Shown here: positions 12,440 to 23,878 of the stretch, piece after piece
Position numbering within the stretch: the first letter of the stretch is position 1
Layout: the number at the start of each line of letters is the position of its first letter
Source of the DNA: Circinella umbellata
Taxonomy: Eukaryota; Mucoromycota; Mucoromycetes; Mucorales; Lichtheimiaceae
DNA length: 64,000 nucleotides
Assembly (NCBI GenBank): GCA_025093555.1
Contig: JAIWNF010000039.1
Span: 1 to 64,000 of the forward strand
Direction of reading: 5' to 3'
Made by a program: the position numbers and the translations under genes
The notes under the pieces: generated by a model
The model's input: only the letters and a program-made list of their open reading frames with translations
Database searches by the model: none
Told to the model about the DNA's origin: nothing

Positions 12440-13890
12440 GATTACAAAAAATTTATAAATTTTACAAATTTTATAATTTTTTTAGATGCCAAGAAATATA
12501 AAAATAAAAATGTTGATAAAAATCAACAATTTTGATTTATATTTTAAAAAAAGATAAAAATAAATTCTCAATTTATAATTAATTATAGAAAAATAAAAAT
12601 TTTATATTTAGCATTCTTAATTTTTAATCATATCATATTACATCACCAACACAACTACTACCACTATCAACTACTATCAATTACTACTAAACTTTATTAA
12701 ATTATAAGTTCATGTTGTTTTATATATCTAGTTTTATATCTAAATATTAATATATTAACTATATTTATTTCTATATATAAAAAATAAAAATAGATAATTT
12801 TTTTATCTTTTATTAAACATTTTAATTTATTAATTTTTATTTAATTTAAAATTTATGTCTATGTTTAATTAACTTAAATTATTCTAAGGAATAAATAATA
12901 AATGTTGAAAAAAATCAACAAATTGTTGTTTTTCAACTTTATTTTTATGAATGAAGAATAAAAATCACTGCAAAAAAAGTGGGGTATCACACTTGTGATA
13001 TTCTATTGAGATCCTATTGATATCCTGTTGATTTTCAATGTATTATTTGGGTATCAGCTATTGATATCTTAGGTATGCTCAGAATATTAGCTTGCCGTTT
13101 TTAAGTGTATCAACCATTTTATACTCAAGATATCAGCATGCTGTTTTTACGTGTATAAACCATTTTATATTCAATATATTAATAGGTTATCACTATTCTG
13201 ATTTTTTAATAATCAACAGAATATCAACATTATAATTGGATATCAAAACATGATATTCCAATAGTTCTATTTCTTTTTTTTTCTCAAATTGTTATTAATT
13301 ATATATATAAAAAACATTTAAAATCAATTGATTTTTATGTTTTTCAGAAATAAAAATATATAAAAATAAAGAGTTTATTAATAAGAATCAGCTCGCTACT
13401 GCAAGCTTTTAACCCTTTAGGGTGATTCTTATTGATATTTATTTATATAATATATTTAATATATAAAATGTTTATAACATCAAAAATTAATAAAATTGAT
13501 TTTAAGAATTATATATTTTTATTAAATTAATTTTCACATGTTAATTAACTGATTACGTAATCATTTTAACATGTAATATAATTTAAAAGTTAAAAAAATT
13601 AATTCCGTATAAAAGATTAAAAATAAAATAAAAGATTTAATTATTTTTTGATTATTTAAGATATAATATCTTTAAGATTTTAAAAACATAATTTGTATAA
13701 CAAATAAATGTTTTTTATATATATAATTAATAACAAAGAAAAGGAAATAAAGAATTTGTTTTCTTTTATAGTTGGTGTTGGTGTTGTGTGTTGTTATGGC
13801 AGAAAATAAAAATTAATTTCTTTAGTTTTTATATATTTAAATAAATATAAGTAAACATGTTAATTTTTAATAATCTAAGGATTACAAAAA
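12440..13890. repeat. AT-rich fold-back block, copy 1
   Basis: The block is about 80-85% A+T by eye. A CACCAACACAAC-type segment near 12650 is mirrored by GTTGGTGTTGGTGTTG near 13772. The centre near 13385-13430 is a hairpin with AAGAATCA and TGATTCTT arms. Phrases such as AATCAATTGATTTTTATG and AACAAATAAATGTTTTTTAT recur in the block at 28945-29740, so both belong to one family. A roughly 47-bp direct duplication (TTTTTAAGTGTATCAACC and TTTTTACGTGTATAAACC) lies at 13085-13185. No protein is encoded. Confidence 0.55.
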
Positions 13891-13929
13891 TTTTATAGTT
13901 TACAAAAATATTTACTATTATTATTTAAT

Positions 13930-15900
13930 CTTCGAAGAACTGGTAGATGGTGACACATACATATCATGAAAAAATGATGTAACAGTGGCCTCACTAAGTT
14001 TATGTTCAAATATCACCAATGAGATAGATACAAGTTGACAGAAGTCTTGAACTTCAAATAGTGTTGGATCGAGACAACATTTTTGTCATTGCATCACCAT
14101 CAACTTGTGATGTAAGTATACGGACGGCCCTTTCTGCTATTCCAGCAGCCTCCGCTGGAAACATTTCCAGAAATCTGTCAATAAAAAATGCTGCCCGGCT
14201 ACCAGGTCAAATCCCGCATAAAATCCTCTGATATATTGCTTCTCAGCAATCTACTACTTCTCAATTCTCTCGCAACAGCTTCAGCTGTTAGCCCTTCTTC
14301 AATTGGATGCTCTGTAGGAAGCCTCTCTACCTCTTGGAAACTGGCAACTTGTGTCAGCATTATCCTTTCCGCACTGACTCTAAAAGAAACAGCATGGGCA
14401 CCACAGCGATTCATATATGACGAAATGTTAAGCCTTCCTTGCACCATGACACTAGAACCAGTTCGGATATCATTTCTTCTCACCCAATCAATAAGAGGAG
14501 GATTCGACACGTAAACGCGGAAGTACTGTTGCTCAGCGCTCAGATTAATTAAACAATATAGGCCAGTATTAATGCCACTACCAGAAACACGAGGATTGGA
14601 GATAAATTCTACATCACGAGTAGGGTTCTTAGTAGACCGATCCGGATCGGATTTTCGGAAATCCGGATTGTCCACGGATTAGAGAATTGCAATCCGAATC
14701 CGTTTCGTAAAAATCCAGATTGAATCCGTAATCCGTAATGCAAAAGAATCAATTAGATGAAAATCTAGGCTATATAGTAGATGTCACAGTATTTTTTCAA
14801 GAGAGAAGGTGTTTTACAAGATTGTGTATGGTAGTCGTTTGAGATCGTTTAAGAAAAGTAAAACATTGGTAACAAAGGTGCATTATTTTTAGATGATTTT
14901 ATACTTTGGTTTGAAAAACATAATAGAAAATAAATAAGTTATAATAAAAAAAGAATTGTAGTAAAAGAAAATTGTAGTAATAAAAAGTTATAATAATGGG
15001 AAAAGAAAGTTATAGTTGGAAAAAAATTATAGTGGGAAAGTTATAGTAGAAAAAAAAGTTATGGTAAATAAGTTTTTGTGGTAGAAATATAACATGACGT
15101 GGACTTTTTTTTTTGTGGGGGCAAGTAGTAAATTTCCGGTGTGCTGAAAAAAAAAAGAAGTATAAGTTTACCTTTTCTGTTTACAACCAAATAAAAGTTC
15201 ATAATTCTCTTTTCTCATTACTAGATTAATAAAAATAATAAGTAAGTTCATTAATCTCTCTTTTTAATCTTCAATTTTTGTTTCTTTCTTTTCAGATTTT
15301 TTTTTCTATATTAAAGCCATTACTACTTTTCTGTTCAACTGCTCTATTCAAGTATATAATAGTATACAAAAACTTACTCTCTTCTTTATTTGAATATATA
15401 TATATACCTTACCACAGCATTGTTAAAACTTTGATCCATTACTCTATAATTATAGTGACGGATCAGAAAAATCTGACGGATCCATAGATCTCAATCCGTT
15501 TACAATCCGGATTGTAGAATTACGATCCGAATCCGATCCGAATCCGTTGAGACACAATCCGAATCCGATCCAATCCGTATGAAAAACGGATTGGTTTATA
15601 AATCCAGATTGTACTAAGATCCCTAATTACGAGTAACCACTCCAGTAACAGATAAACGCAAAGCTATTGAAAAAAAAAATAACCGTGTATGAAATTTGAG
15701 AAATATACAAAGATAAGAAGTCAACAAACACAAGGCGTTTTATTTGCTTTTGATACACATTTATTGGAGCTAAAAATTTTTATACTTGGTACCAATGTTA
15801 CACATAACCTTACAATACTACAGATATTATCACCAGCCACATTTAGCATTTGAATTTGCAATGCTCTCTGACGGTTAATCTTAATATAATTTAAACCATA
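13930..15900 (-). pseudogene. SSB-like OB-fold gene, copy 2, interrupted by a MITE
   Basis: On the minus strand an exon begins after CAATAG near 15660 (LRLSVTGVVTRD) and is cut at 15634 by the hAT MITE. It resumes at 14620 as VEFISNPRVSG and runs to about 14199. The OB-fold signature is YFRVYVSNPP, NDIRTGSSVMVQGRL and SFRVSAERIML, clearly related to copy 1. The helical part (FIDRFLEMFPAEAAGI) follows at about 14180-13930 after a stop and a one-base shift, and a second shift lies near 14085. A possible upstream exon (RALQIQMLNVAGDNI) lies at about 15880-15830. The gene is dead. It is in reverse orientation relative to copy 1, with the AT-rich palindrome between them. Confidence 0.55.
14621..15625. 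mobile_element. Non-autonomous hAT element (MITE), about 1 kb
   Basis: The element begins TAGGGTTCTTAGTA and ends with the related complement TACTAAGATCCCTA. The flanking 8 bp are ATCACGAG (14613-14620) and ATTACGAG (15626-15633), a target duplication with one transition. Subterminal regions are dense in AATCCG/CGGATT motifs. There is no transposase. The ends share TAGGG with the full hAT at 3707, but the subterminal motifs differ, so another hAT family probably mobilised it. Confidence 0.85.
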
Positions 15901-16868
15901 TTATACATTGGAAGATACTTTTAGATAAGAGATTCGGGGTTACACACCCAATGGTCTGAATGTTCAAATTGGGATTTGTTTATATAAACACAGGCACGTA
16001 AACAATTGCCTTATTGGGCATAGCATTTTCGTGCAGTTTGCATTCTTTTTGTGATGGGAACCGATTCATTTTGGGGGTGAATAATTTAGGGGTGAATAAA
16101 ACAACATGAAACAAAAAAAAAACCTAGAAAAACCAGAAAAATAAAAAAAAAAGTTTTGGATGAATAGAGCAACGCTCAAAAATAATTTTTTATTGAAAAT
16201 AATAATTTATCGACACGTCTGTTTTACTAGAGCTATTATCATAATTTATAAAAATTCTATATTAACATTGAATCTACAAATAAAATGGTAAACATAAAAG
16301 TTCACCAAGATAGAGACATATGTATTTATTAGCTATCATTACATACGTACTACCATTTTATCTCTTCAAAACTTGTATACCCTATAAAGGTACTACAGGT
16401 AATATTTTTGAACTCTTAAAACTTACCATTATGTCTATTTGTTAAATGAAAAAACATTCTATAATACAAATTTATATTATTAGTATCTATTATTATAGTA
16501 TCATACTACGTTAAACAATATGCTTTAAACACTTACTTTTCAGTCACTTGGAAATTATAGAAGCTTCTTGTTAGGAAACTAAAAAACTGAAATATTCTGT
16601 AGTAAGTATACCTGATAGTACAGATGTATAAATTATTGCTCAATAATATACGGAAAAGTTTTAATAGTTACCCAAGATACTGTATTCAAATAATGGCGGA
16701 AAATCTATAAAAGAGAAAAGTGGAGAAAAAGGAGAAAAGAAGCAAAAATAAAATTCCTCAAGTTAAATTTCAATTTATAAGAGCCACGTCCTATATATAA
16801 GGTTACTGCTTTTCTTTTAATTTGCTTCACAACCTGTATTATTTTCTCCATCTTTATTCTTTCTAAAT

Positions 16869-18449
16869 ATGTTAAGACCTACTGTACCAACTTTTCGTGT
16901 CAATGCACAACTGCAATCTCGTAGAGTGCAACCTCGCCGAATTGATCAGGCACAGTGTACTTGTGGGTTATGGTTTAATCATCGCCAGAACATTAGACAA
17001 CATCTATTGAGTGGTGCTCATGATAACCAACTGAGACAAAATCAAAGACAAGCTTCACCAGCAGGACCCTCTCAACAAATACCTTCTTTTGAGGCTGCTG
17101 AAGCATATAATTTTGATTCTGATAAGACATCAGATTCAGGAGATGAATTAGTTGATGATGAGCTAAACATTCCGCCCAATAATGTTGTAGCTGTAAGTCT
17201 TCATTAATATGTATGTTGTCTATTACTAAAAAAGTTTAATATTAATCAAAAAAATATTATGTAGAATGACATTGATGAATTAGAAGTGAGTCAACTTGAT
17301 AACGAAGACGAATGAATACCAGAAGATACAGTAGCTACATACTCCACTGTTCTCGATTTCACTGGTAATAGACAAAGGGCTGATAACCCTAATTACCCTT
17401 ACCGCAGCAAACTTGATTTTATTTTGCGTGCTTTCTTTGATGCAGATGACCATCTTCTGTCATTGACTATGAAACGACGCACATTAGAGCTGGTTGCCAA
17501 TGTTATAGAGATTGTATGAGACGAACCTGATATTTGTATACCAACGAAGTATTAGGCCATGTGGCATGGTGAAACCCATGAGCCAAAAATACAAATGACC
17601 ATGGTTGCTAAGACCATAGTGTCTAACAGAAGAAATATTGATGGGCAATCTGAAAGAGTTGAAGAAAATGTCAAACTATATATGTATAAGCCATCTGAAC
17701 TATTAAAACATCTAATTGCAAACCCAAAAATGTCATCACATCTTAGCGCATTACCCGACTATACATATGATCAGCGTATTTCATTGACACAAGGTGATAA
17801 ATGGAAAACTAATCCATTATTTCAACATCCAATGGTCATGACTCTGGGTCCTTCTGATCTTTGGGTAGGAGACTTTGTTGTTCCTCGTAATCCGGATGTA
17901 CTGCCTTCTTTTATAAAAATCTTCAAGTTCTACATTAAGGATAGTATCATAATGGCAGATGCATGGGTTACTGAGTATGCATCTCTTCCAGGATTGGGTG
18001 ATATAATTATTTTGCTATGCAATAATACTGATGGTGAACCAGTATATACATCTATCTCACTTGACTCATATGTCCTTGCTGAGCATAACGATATTTATCA
18101 ACAATGGCAGCATCATCGTGGTTGGCATGATTTCTATGGCAATTTGGTATATCAACCAGAGCCATATATGCTTGACAAACATAGCATTTTTGAAGCACGT
18201 TACCGAGCATTTGGATCAAATAGTACTGGCTGGAATCGTGTTCGTGTTGTACCTCTTAATCTTTTTACAGATGACACTAGTGGCAACCGATCCAAAAAGT
18301 GGAATAAATTTGAAAGTTGGTCCATGGTGCCTGCCGGATTACCTTTGGAGGATGGAAACAAACGTGAAAACATTTTTCTTGTTTGCCTCCATAATCGCCT
18401 GTCAGCTGTACAAATGCTATGTTTGCTAAGCATATATGGCCCTGGTTGA
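16869..18449 (+). pseudogene. Plavaka/CACTA-type transposase remnant, left copy
   Basis: The first frame (16869-17207) has a C2H2-like finger (CTCGLWFNHRQNIRQH) and an acidic tail. After a gap, the next part (about 17265-17560) carries stops, and the long frame 17559-18449 contains SDLWVGDFV, LFTDDTSGNRSKKWN, ESWSMVPAGLP and NIFLVCLHNR. These match, as I remember the family, the conserved N-terminal half of large fungal Plavaka-like (CACTA superfamily) transposases. The catalytic half beyond this point is missing because the reading runs into the inverted copy. Nonsense codons TGA (17517) and TAG (17553) lie in the linker and occur in the mirror copy too. Family assignment is from memory of motifs. 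Confidence 0.55.
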
Positions 18450-19330
18450 TATATCAAATTGCCATAAAAATCATGCCAACCATGATGATGCTGCTATTGT
18501 TGATAAATATCATATGCTTAGCAAGGACATATGAGTCAAGTGAGATAGATGTATATACTGTTTCACCATTAGTATTATTGCATAGTAAAATAATTGTATC
18601 ACCCAATTCCGGAAGAGATGCATACTCAGTAACCCATGCATCTGCCATTATGATATTATCCTTAGTATAGAACTGAAGATTTTTATAAAAGAAGGCAGTA
18701 CATCCGGATTACTTGGAACAACAAAGTCTCCTACCCAAAGATCAGAAGGACCCAGAGTTTTGACCATTGGATGTTGAAATAACGGATTAGTTTTCCATTT
18801 ATCACCTTGTATCAACGAAATACGCTGCTCATATATATAGTCAGGTAATGCGCTAAGACTTAATGACATTTTTGGGTTTGCAATTAGATGTTTTAATAGT
18901 TCAGATGGCTTATACATATATAGTTTGACATTTTCTTCAACTCTTTTAGATTGCCCATCAATATTTCTTCTGCTAGACACTATGGTCTTAGCAACTGTGG
19001 TCATTTGTATTTTTGGCTCATGGGTTTCACCATGCCATATAGCCTAATACTTTGTTGGTATATGAATGTCAGGTTCGTCTCATACAATCTCTATAACATT
19101 GGCAACCAGCTCTAATGTGCGTCATTTCATAGTCAATGACAGAAGATGGTCATCTGCATCAAAGAAAGCATGCAAAATAAAATCAAGTTTGCTGCGGTAA
19201 GGGTAATTAGGGTTATCAGCCCTTTGTCTATCACCAGTGAAATCAAGAACAGTGGAGTATGTAGCTGCTGTATCTTCTGGTATTTGTTTGTCTTTGTTAT
19301 CAAGTTGACTCACTTCTAATTCATTAATAT
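18430..19330 (-). pseudogene. Plavaka/CACTA-type transposase remnant, inverted right copy
   Basis: This is the mirror of 17285-18180. It reads on the minus strand through SQLDNKDKQIPEDT, the same linker with its stops, and then KTLGPSDLWVGDFVV to DAWVTEYASLPELG. It ends at the palindrome centre. The upstream part of the same copy (NNQLRQNQRQ to DDELNIPPNNVV) lies at 27343-27560 on the minus strand, moved away by the inserted DDE element. Scattered differences from the left copy show that the arms have drifted. Confidence 0.6.
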
Positions 19331-19628
19331 TATTCTACATAATACTTTTTTGATTAGTATTAAACTTTTTTAGTAATAGATAACATACATATTAATAAAG
19401 ACTTACAGCTAAGGTGCATTCTGACTTAAACCGTCATTATTCGAAAATTGAAATATTTTCAAATACCGACGGGTAATAATATTGCCACGAATGAGACTGT
19501 CAAGAATTACTAAATATGGGCAAGTCTAGAAATCTATTTTATATTTTATAAAAAAATGAAAGAATAAAAAGAAAGAGAAAAAGAAAAGAGAAAAAGAAAA
19601 AAAAAATAGAGAGAGAGAATGAGGGAGT

Positions 19629-21730
19629 CTAGTCATTTTTGCCAATTCTACGATGAGAACGGTATCTTCGTGATGTAAATTTTTCAACAAGTTCAAATGC
19701 TTCAGTTACATTATTCATATCTTTATATGCATGAATGTAGCGCCAGCAGCGGTTGTAATAGCGGCGGATCTCTAGAGGTGGCGAGTTAGGAGGGGATACT
19801 TGATCAAGGAATCTATCTAAATTATCGCTTAAAGCTTTATATGTATAGTTGCATTCTTTTCTAGCAATGTGCTTAGCAGATCCCCAATACCTTTCAATCC
19901 AATTTGTTTCACAATGATATTTTGGATAAAGTGCGAATAGGTGACCAGCTTTATTGACAACTTCATGCAATGCAGTCTTTTGAGCAACAAAATCAGGTTG
20001 AGCAGCAAGCATATGGGATGGGCAGCAGGTGCAGTCAGAATTAGGTTGTTCGCCACAGTTGGTTTTCCAGTGCTTCTTTTTGGCTTCAAATTCCTCCCAT
20101 CGCCCAAGACCACGTTCTTCCAAGATTGTTCTTAATCCTTTCAATTTCCATATGCGCTCCTCTTTTAAACCTTTTTTTGTTTCCCTTTTGTTTACTTCTA
20201 AGGTATAAAAGTTTTGGATATGCTGTTCCCCATTAGTACCAAGATATTTGCCAGGTAAAATTACACGTTCGTCAACAGATTTCAGAATTTTATCTTTCAA
20301 ACCAAAGCGACTTGCAATTTTGGCACTAGGTGCATAAGCATTGTGGTTGCTTGACTGATCAAAAAGAAATAGTGCTTGACAACCAGGATGGAGATTCTCA
20401 AATAATGGGATAGCATCATCCTTTAGCTGCTTCACCATGTCTCTTGAAGTCCAATAACCATCACGGTTGGTACCAGCATGGAAAAAGGTACGTGATTTCC
20501 ACCCTTGAATGCGCATTGTGCCGTGGCATGGGCATTGGAATTCACTAACCATGATTGAGCTGCCAGGAGATTTTTTTCGAATAGGGTTTTCTCCCTCGTA
20601 GAGCCATAGGTTGGTTTTGCAATCATTGGAAAAAAATGTAGATTCATCATGTGTGACCATGACAATCTTCTTTTGCCCTTCTAACACGTTAGGTTGCAAA
20701 ACCTTACTAACATCATCTTCATCATAAATTTCCATAAAATGACTATATTCAACCATTTTAGCAGCCCATTCTTGCCGATATTCTACAACATCATCGCGTT
20801 CATGCCCATCGAAATAAGTTCCCTTATTAACACGGTAAGTGTAGCCCCATTCGTTCAAATATTTATGAAGTACAGATAGAGAAATATGACCAGGTAGAGC
20901 ACATCGATCAGGGATGATAATATCATTTATATACTTAAGCAACTCTGGAATGTTTCTCTTTTCTGGTTTAGTGCTTTTCAACCACTGAATTGCTGATGCT
21001 TTAACATCTTCAACACTTAAGAGCGAAAGGCGCTTTACATGTTTTCCTTGCTGGTGAGGTGAAATTCTACCAAAACGTAGATACTCTTTAGCATAAGATC
21101 TAATTGCCCTAGCACGATAGTGTTCTGAGGGAATAATCCATGCAGTTGTGGCTGCTATCTGAGACGCTTCTATTGCTCCTTTGCCTCCAATAATTTCTTT
21201 AAAATATGCATGGACACCAATATGCTTTCTCAGTTCGTAGTCCTGCATAGCTCGTTCAGCATCTTCTTTTGCATTCATGATTGGTAAAATAATCGGTGTC
21301 ACTTCTCATATGCTTCTTTGATTGTCATAATATAAGTATCCTCCAATACTTCCTCTTCAAAACTGCTCAGCTCATGTTGTTGGCTATTTACGGAGGGTGC
21401 TGGTGCTGGTGCTGGTGAAAAAAATGCAGTGATTTCCATACTGCCTTTCTTTTTCTCTTTTGCTTGCTTTTCACGGTAATACCTGATATTTTTGCTATTT
21501 CCCCAGTATCTACCACGCGAAGCTGCTTCTACTTCTTTATTATATTTTATAGGAATGGTGGATGCAGGTGTAATTTCAACTGGTTGCAATTCAGCAAGAA
21601 CTTGGAAATCATCTGAATCTTCTTCGGTAACAGTGACATCATTCTCAATGCGAACAATCTTTTTGAAAACGATGATTTTTCGAGTCTTTTTGTTGTTCTC
21701 GTGCGCGTTTTTGTCTTTTATTGAGACCTC
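19629..21730 (-). pseudogene. DDE transposase of the TA-specific element, two frameshifts
   Basis: The main frame (21302 to 19629, 557 aa) carries three acidic motifs in order: MVTHDESTFFSND, LFLFDQSSNHNAYA and CETNWIERYWGSAKH. These are consistent with a D,D,E catalytic triad. A Cys-rich insert (CTCCPSHML) precedes the last motif. The N terminus lies in the frame ending at 21299, overlapping by a few bases, so a one-base shift separates AYEK from the rest. A second shift near 21670 separates a basic start (MGGLNKRQKRAREQQ, from about 21730) from the acidic part. The fold resembles a transposase family common in basidiomycete and Rhizophagus genomes (from memory). It would cut at the 25-bp repeats. 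The C-terminal 550 residues are open, so decay is mild. Confidence 0.75.
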
Positions 21731-21829
21731 CCATAGTTGTGAAATATTAATAAGAAAGAGTTACCAGTTGAGTAAAAGTAGAAGCTCTCATCAAAAGTAG
21801 AGACGTTGTGTAACCATGAGTCATCTTAT

Positions 21830-22067
21830 TGTAATGATCAATACAAGTTCCGACAATAAGTCTCATAATCATATGTAAATAGAAGCATATGAAATTATCA
21901 TATTACAATTACTCTAAACCATATGAATATCAATAATACATAAAATATAACTAATACAAAACATATATAAACCCCTCTCAATAATATTAATAAAAATTCA
22001 GTTCTTTATATCTCTAATTATTGGCCTTATAAATTAAACATTATTTATCCGATTGTTGACCGTTACA
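21830..22067 (+). repeat. 5' LTR of gypsy element
   Basis: It starts TGTAATGATC and ends CCGTTACA. A TATATAAACCCC phrase in the middle is a plausible core promoter. Directly after it, TTGGTGGAGAAGC could be the primer-binding site (TGG complementary to a tRNA CCA end). Confidence 0.9.
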
Positions 22068-22084
22068 TTGGTGGAGAAGCTTCA

Positions 22085-23842
22085 ATGGATCGACCACTCG
22101 ACAGCCTACACCCTTTAGCTCTCCAGCACGATCTCGTGCCCCCACTATTACTTCAGGAGAGAATGACACTGGCCCATCTACCTCACCAAACGCTACCACA
22201 GCTAGACCCACATCTCCGGTTGTTTGCTCGTCAAGTCCACATCAATCCAAAACCATAATACCATGCTTTCTCGTGATAGTCCAATGGCTATTGACCAAGC
22301 GGCAGATCTTCATTCCATCCCGGATCAAGATGAGATCATGCAATTATTCTTAGATCTGAAGACTCGGTATACTCAGACTATCGATTTTCGCGAGTGGGGA
22401 AGACAGGAAATGATAAACAATATTAAGGCTCGCCAAGCATCAGCTCAGCATTAGAAACCAGCATCCAACAAGTCGCACCAGGTATTCGGGATCAACTAAC
22501 AATATTGTGGCAACAAGAGACGACAGCATTAATGGCTCAAGAAGCAGAATTAGAAGAGCATGATAAAGGACTCAAGGAAGAACTCAACATAATAAGCGAA
22601 AAACTAAATTCAATTTATAACAAAGGCGAAGTAAACCGACAATTTTATTACATGACAGCAAACGACCTACAATGGCCGACTATTGATATTTGCCATGATT
22701 TACAGCTTACACCTGCTAATAATATGTATGTCGACTCCAGTATGAAGATTTAATAACTACACCAGCAACAAATGATCAACAACCACTCATGAATATGATA
22801 CTCATGCAACAACGGCAAATTGCTGACTTAATGACACAAATAAATAAAAAAGATCAATCTATGAAAGCAGCACCAGCAACAGTAACCTCAGCAAAAGATG
22901 ATAGCACTAGCAATAAGATGAATAACAATTATCAGGACAGAAGACGACGACACAAAATCCCACCATTTAAGACGGTACAACCAACAGAAGCACAGCAATG
23001 GATGGAGCAGTATGAAAGAATGTCACGATATTTAGGATTTACAAGCAAAGAAAAATTAGAACGATGCTTGATGCAGTGCTAATTGGTTAGCGGACTAACA
23101 AACGATGTTCGTTTTGATTGGGATAAAGTTAAAACAAGTTTTTATACCATTTTGGAGGAGGCCTCACAGCCCTCACGAATCGCGTTGGCAGAATTAAAGC
23201 ACTATATACAACAAGATATTCCAATGAGACAATTTGGACCCAAAAATCAAAATTATTACAATTGAGCACAGATATTCACCGCTGAACTACAGCTTGATTT
23301 TTTATGGATCGCATATCTGAACAATTACAAGAAGCTTTGACTATACGTTGTCCAAAGTCATTAGAAGAAGCCATTCAAATTGGTACTGAAATCGAATACA
23401 CCATGACTCGCACCACTAAGCGTACCATACATGGCAAAAGCGGTTACAAGTTCCAGTCCTACCACCTACCACTGCCACTGAACCCACAAGTTCTAATATT
23501 ACAAACACTACATCTTCCATTCACGATGAAATGAAACTCAAATTGGCAACACCAAGGATCAAATGGATACAACAGATGAAGTCGCAAACCAGGACACCAT
23601 ACATTTCAACGAAAGAATAATAATTCATCCAATAATTTTGGTATGAAAAAAGACAAAGACACACGTAAATGTTACTATTGTGGTAAAGAAGGCCATATTG
23701 CCCGAGTCTGTTTCAAGCGCTTAAAGAAGGAACCGACAAGACAAACTCAACGACAAAATGCAGCAGGTACCACAACAGTTCAGCAGACGAAGAGGAAGAC
23801 ACCGATATATTTGGGCATCTTTTCCAAGGAAATCAAGGAGTA
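22085..23842 (+). pseudogene. gypsy gag, broken
   Basis: The reading is in pieces: a Ser/Pro/Thr-rich start, a helical capsid-like region (QQWMEQYERMSRYLG near 22990), and a CCHC zinc knuckle CYYCGKEGHIARVC at about 23670-23715, typical of nucleocapsid. In-frame stops (TAG near 22453, TAA at 23080, TGA near 23263) and at least one frameshift near 22750 interrupt it. Gag would form the particle that packages the element RNA. Several stops are explained by C-to-T changes of Gln or Arg codons. Confidence 0.75.
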
Positions 23843-23878
23843 GTAAAATCACCTTTACGATTTCACAGTAAAATAATT

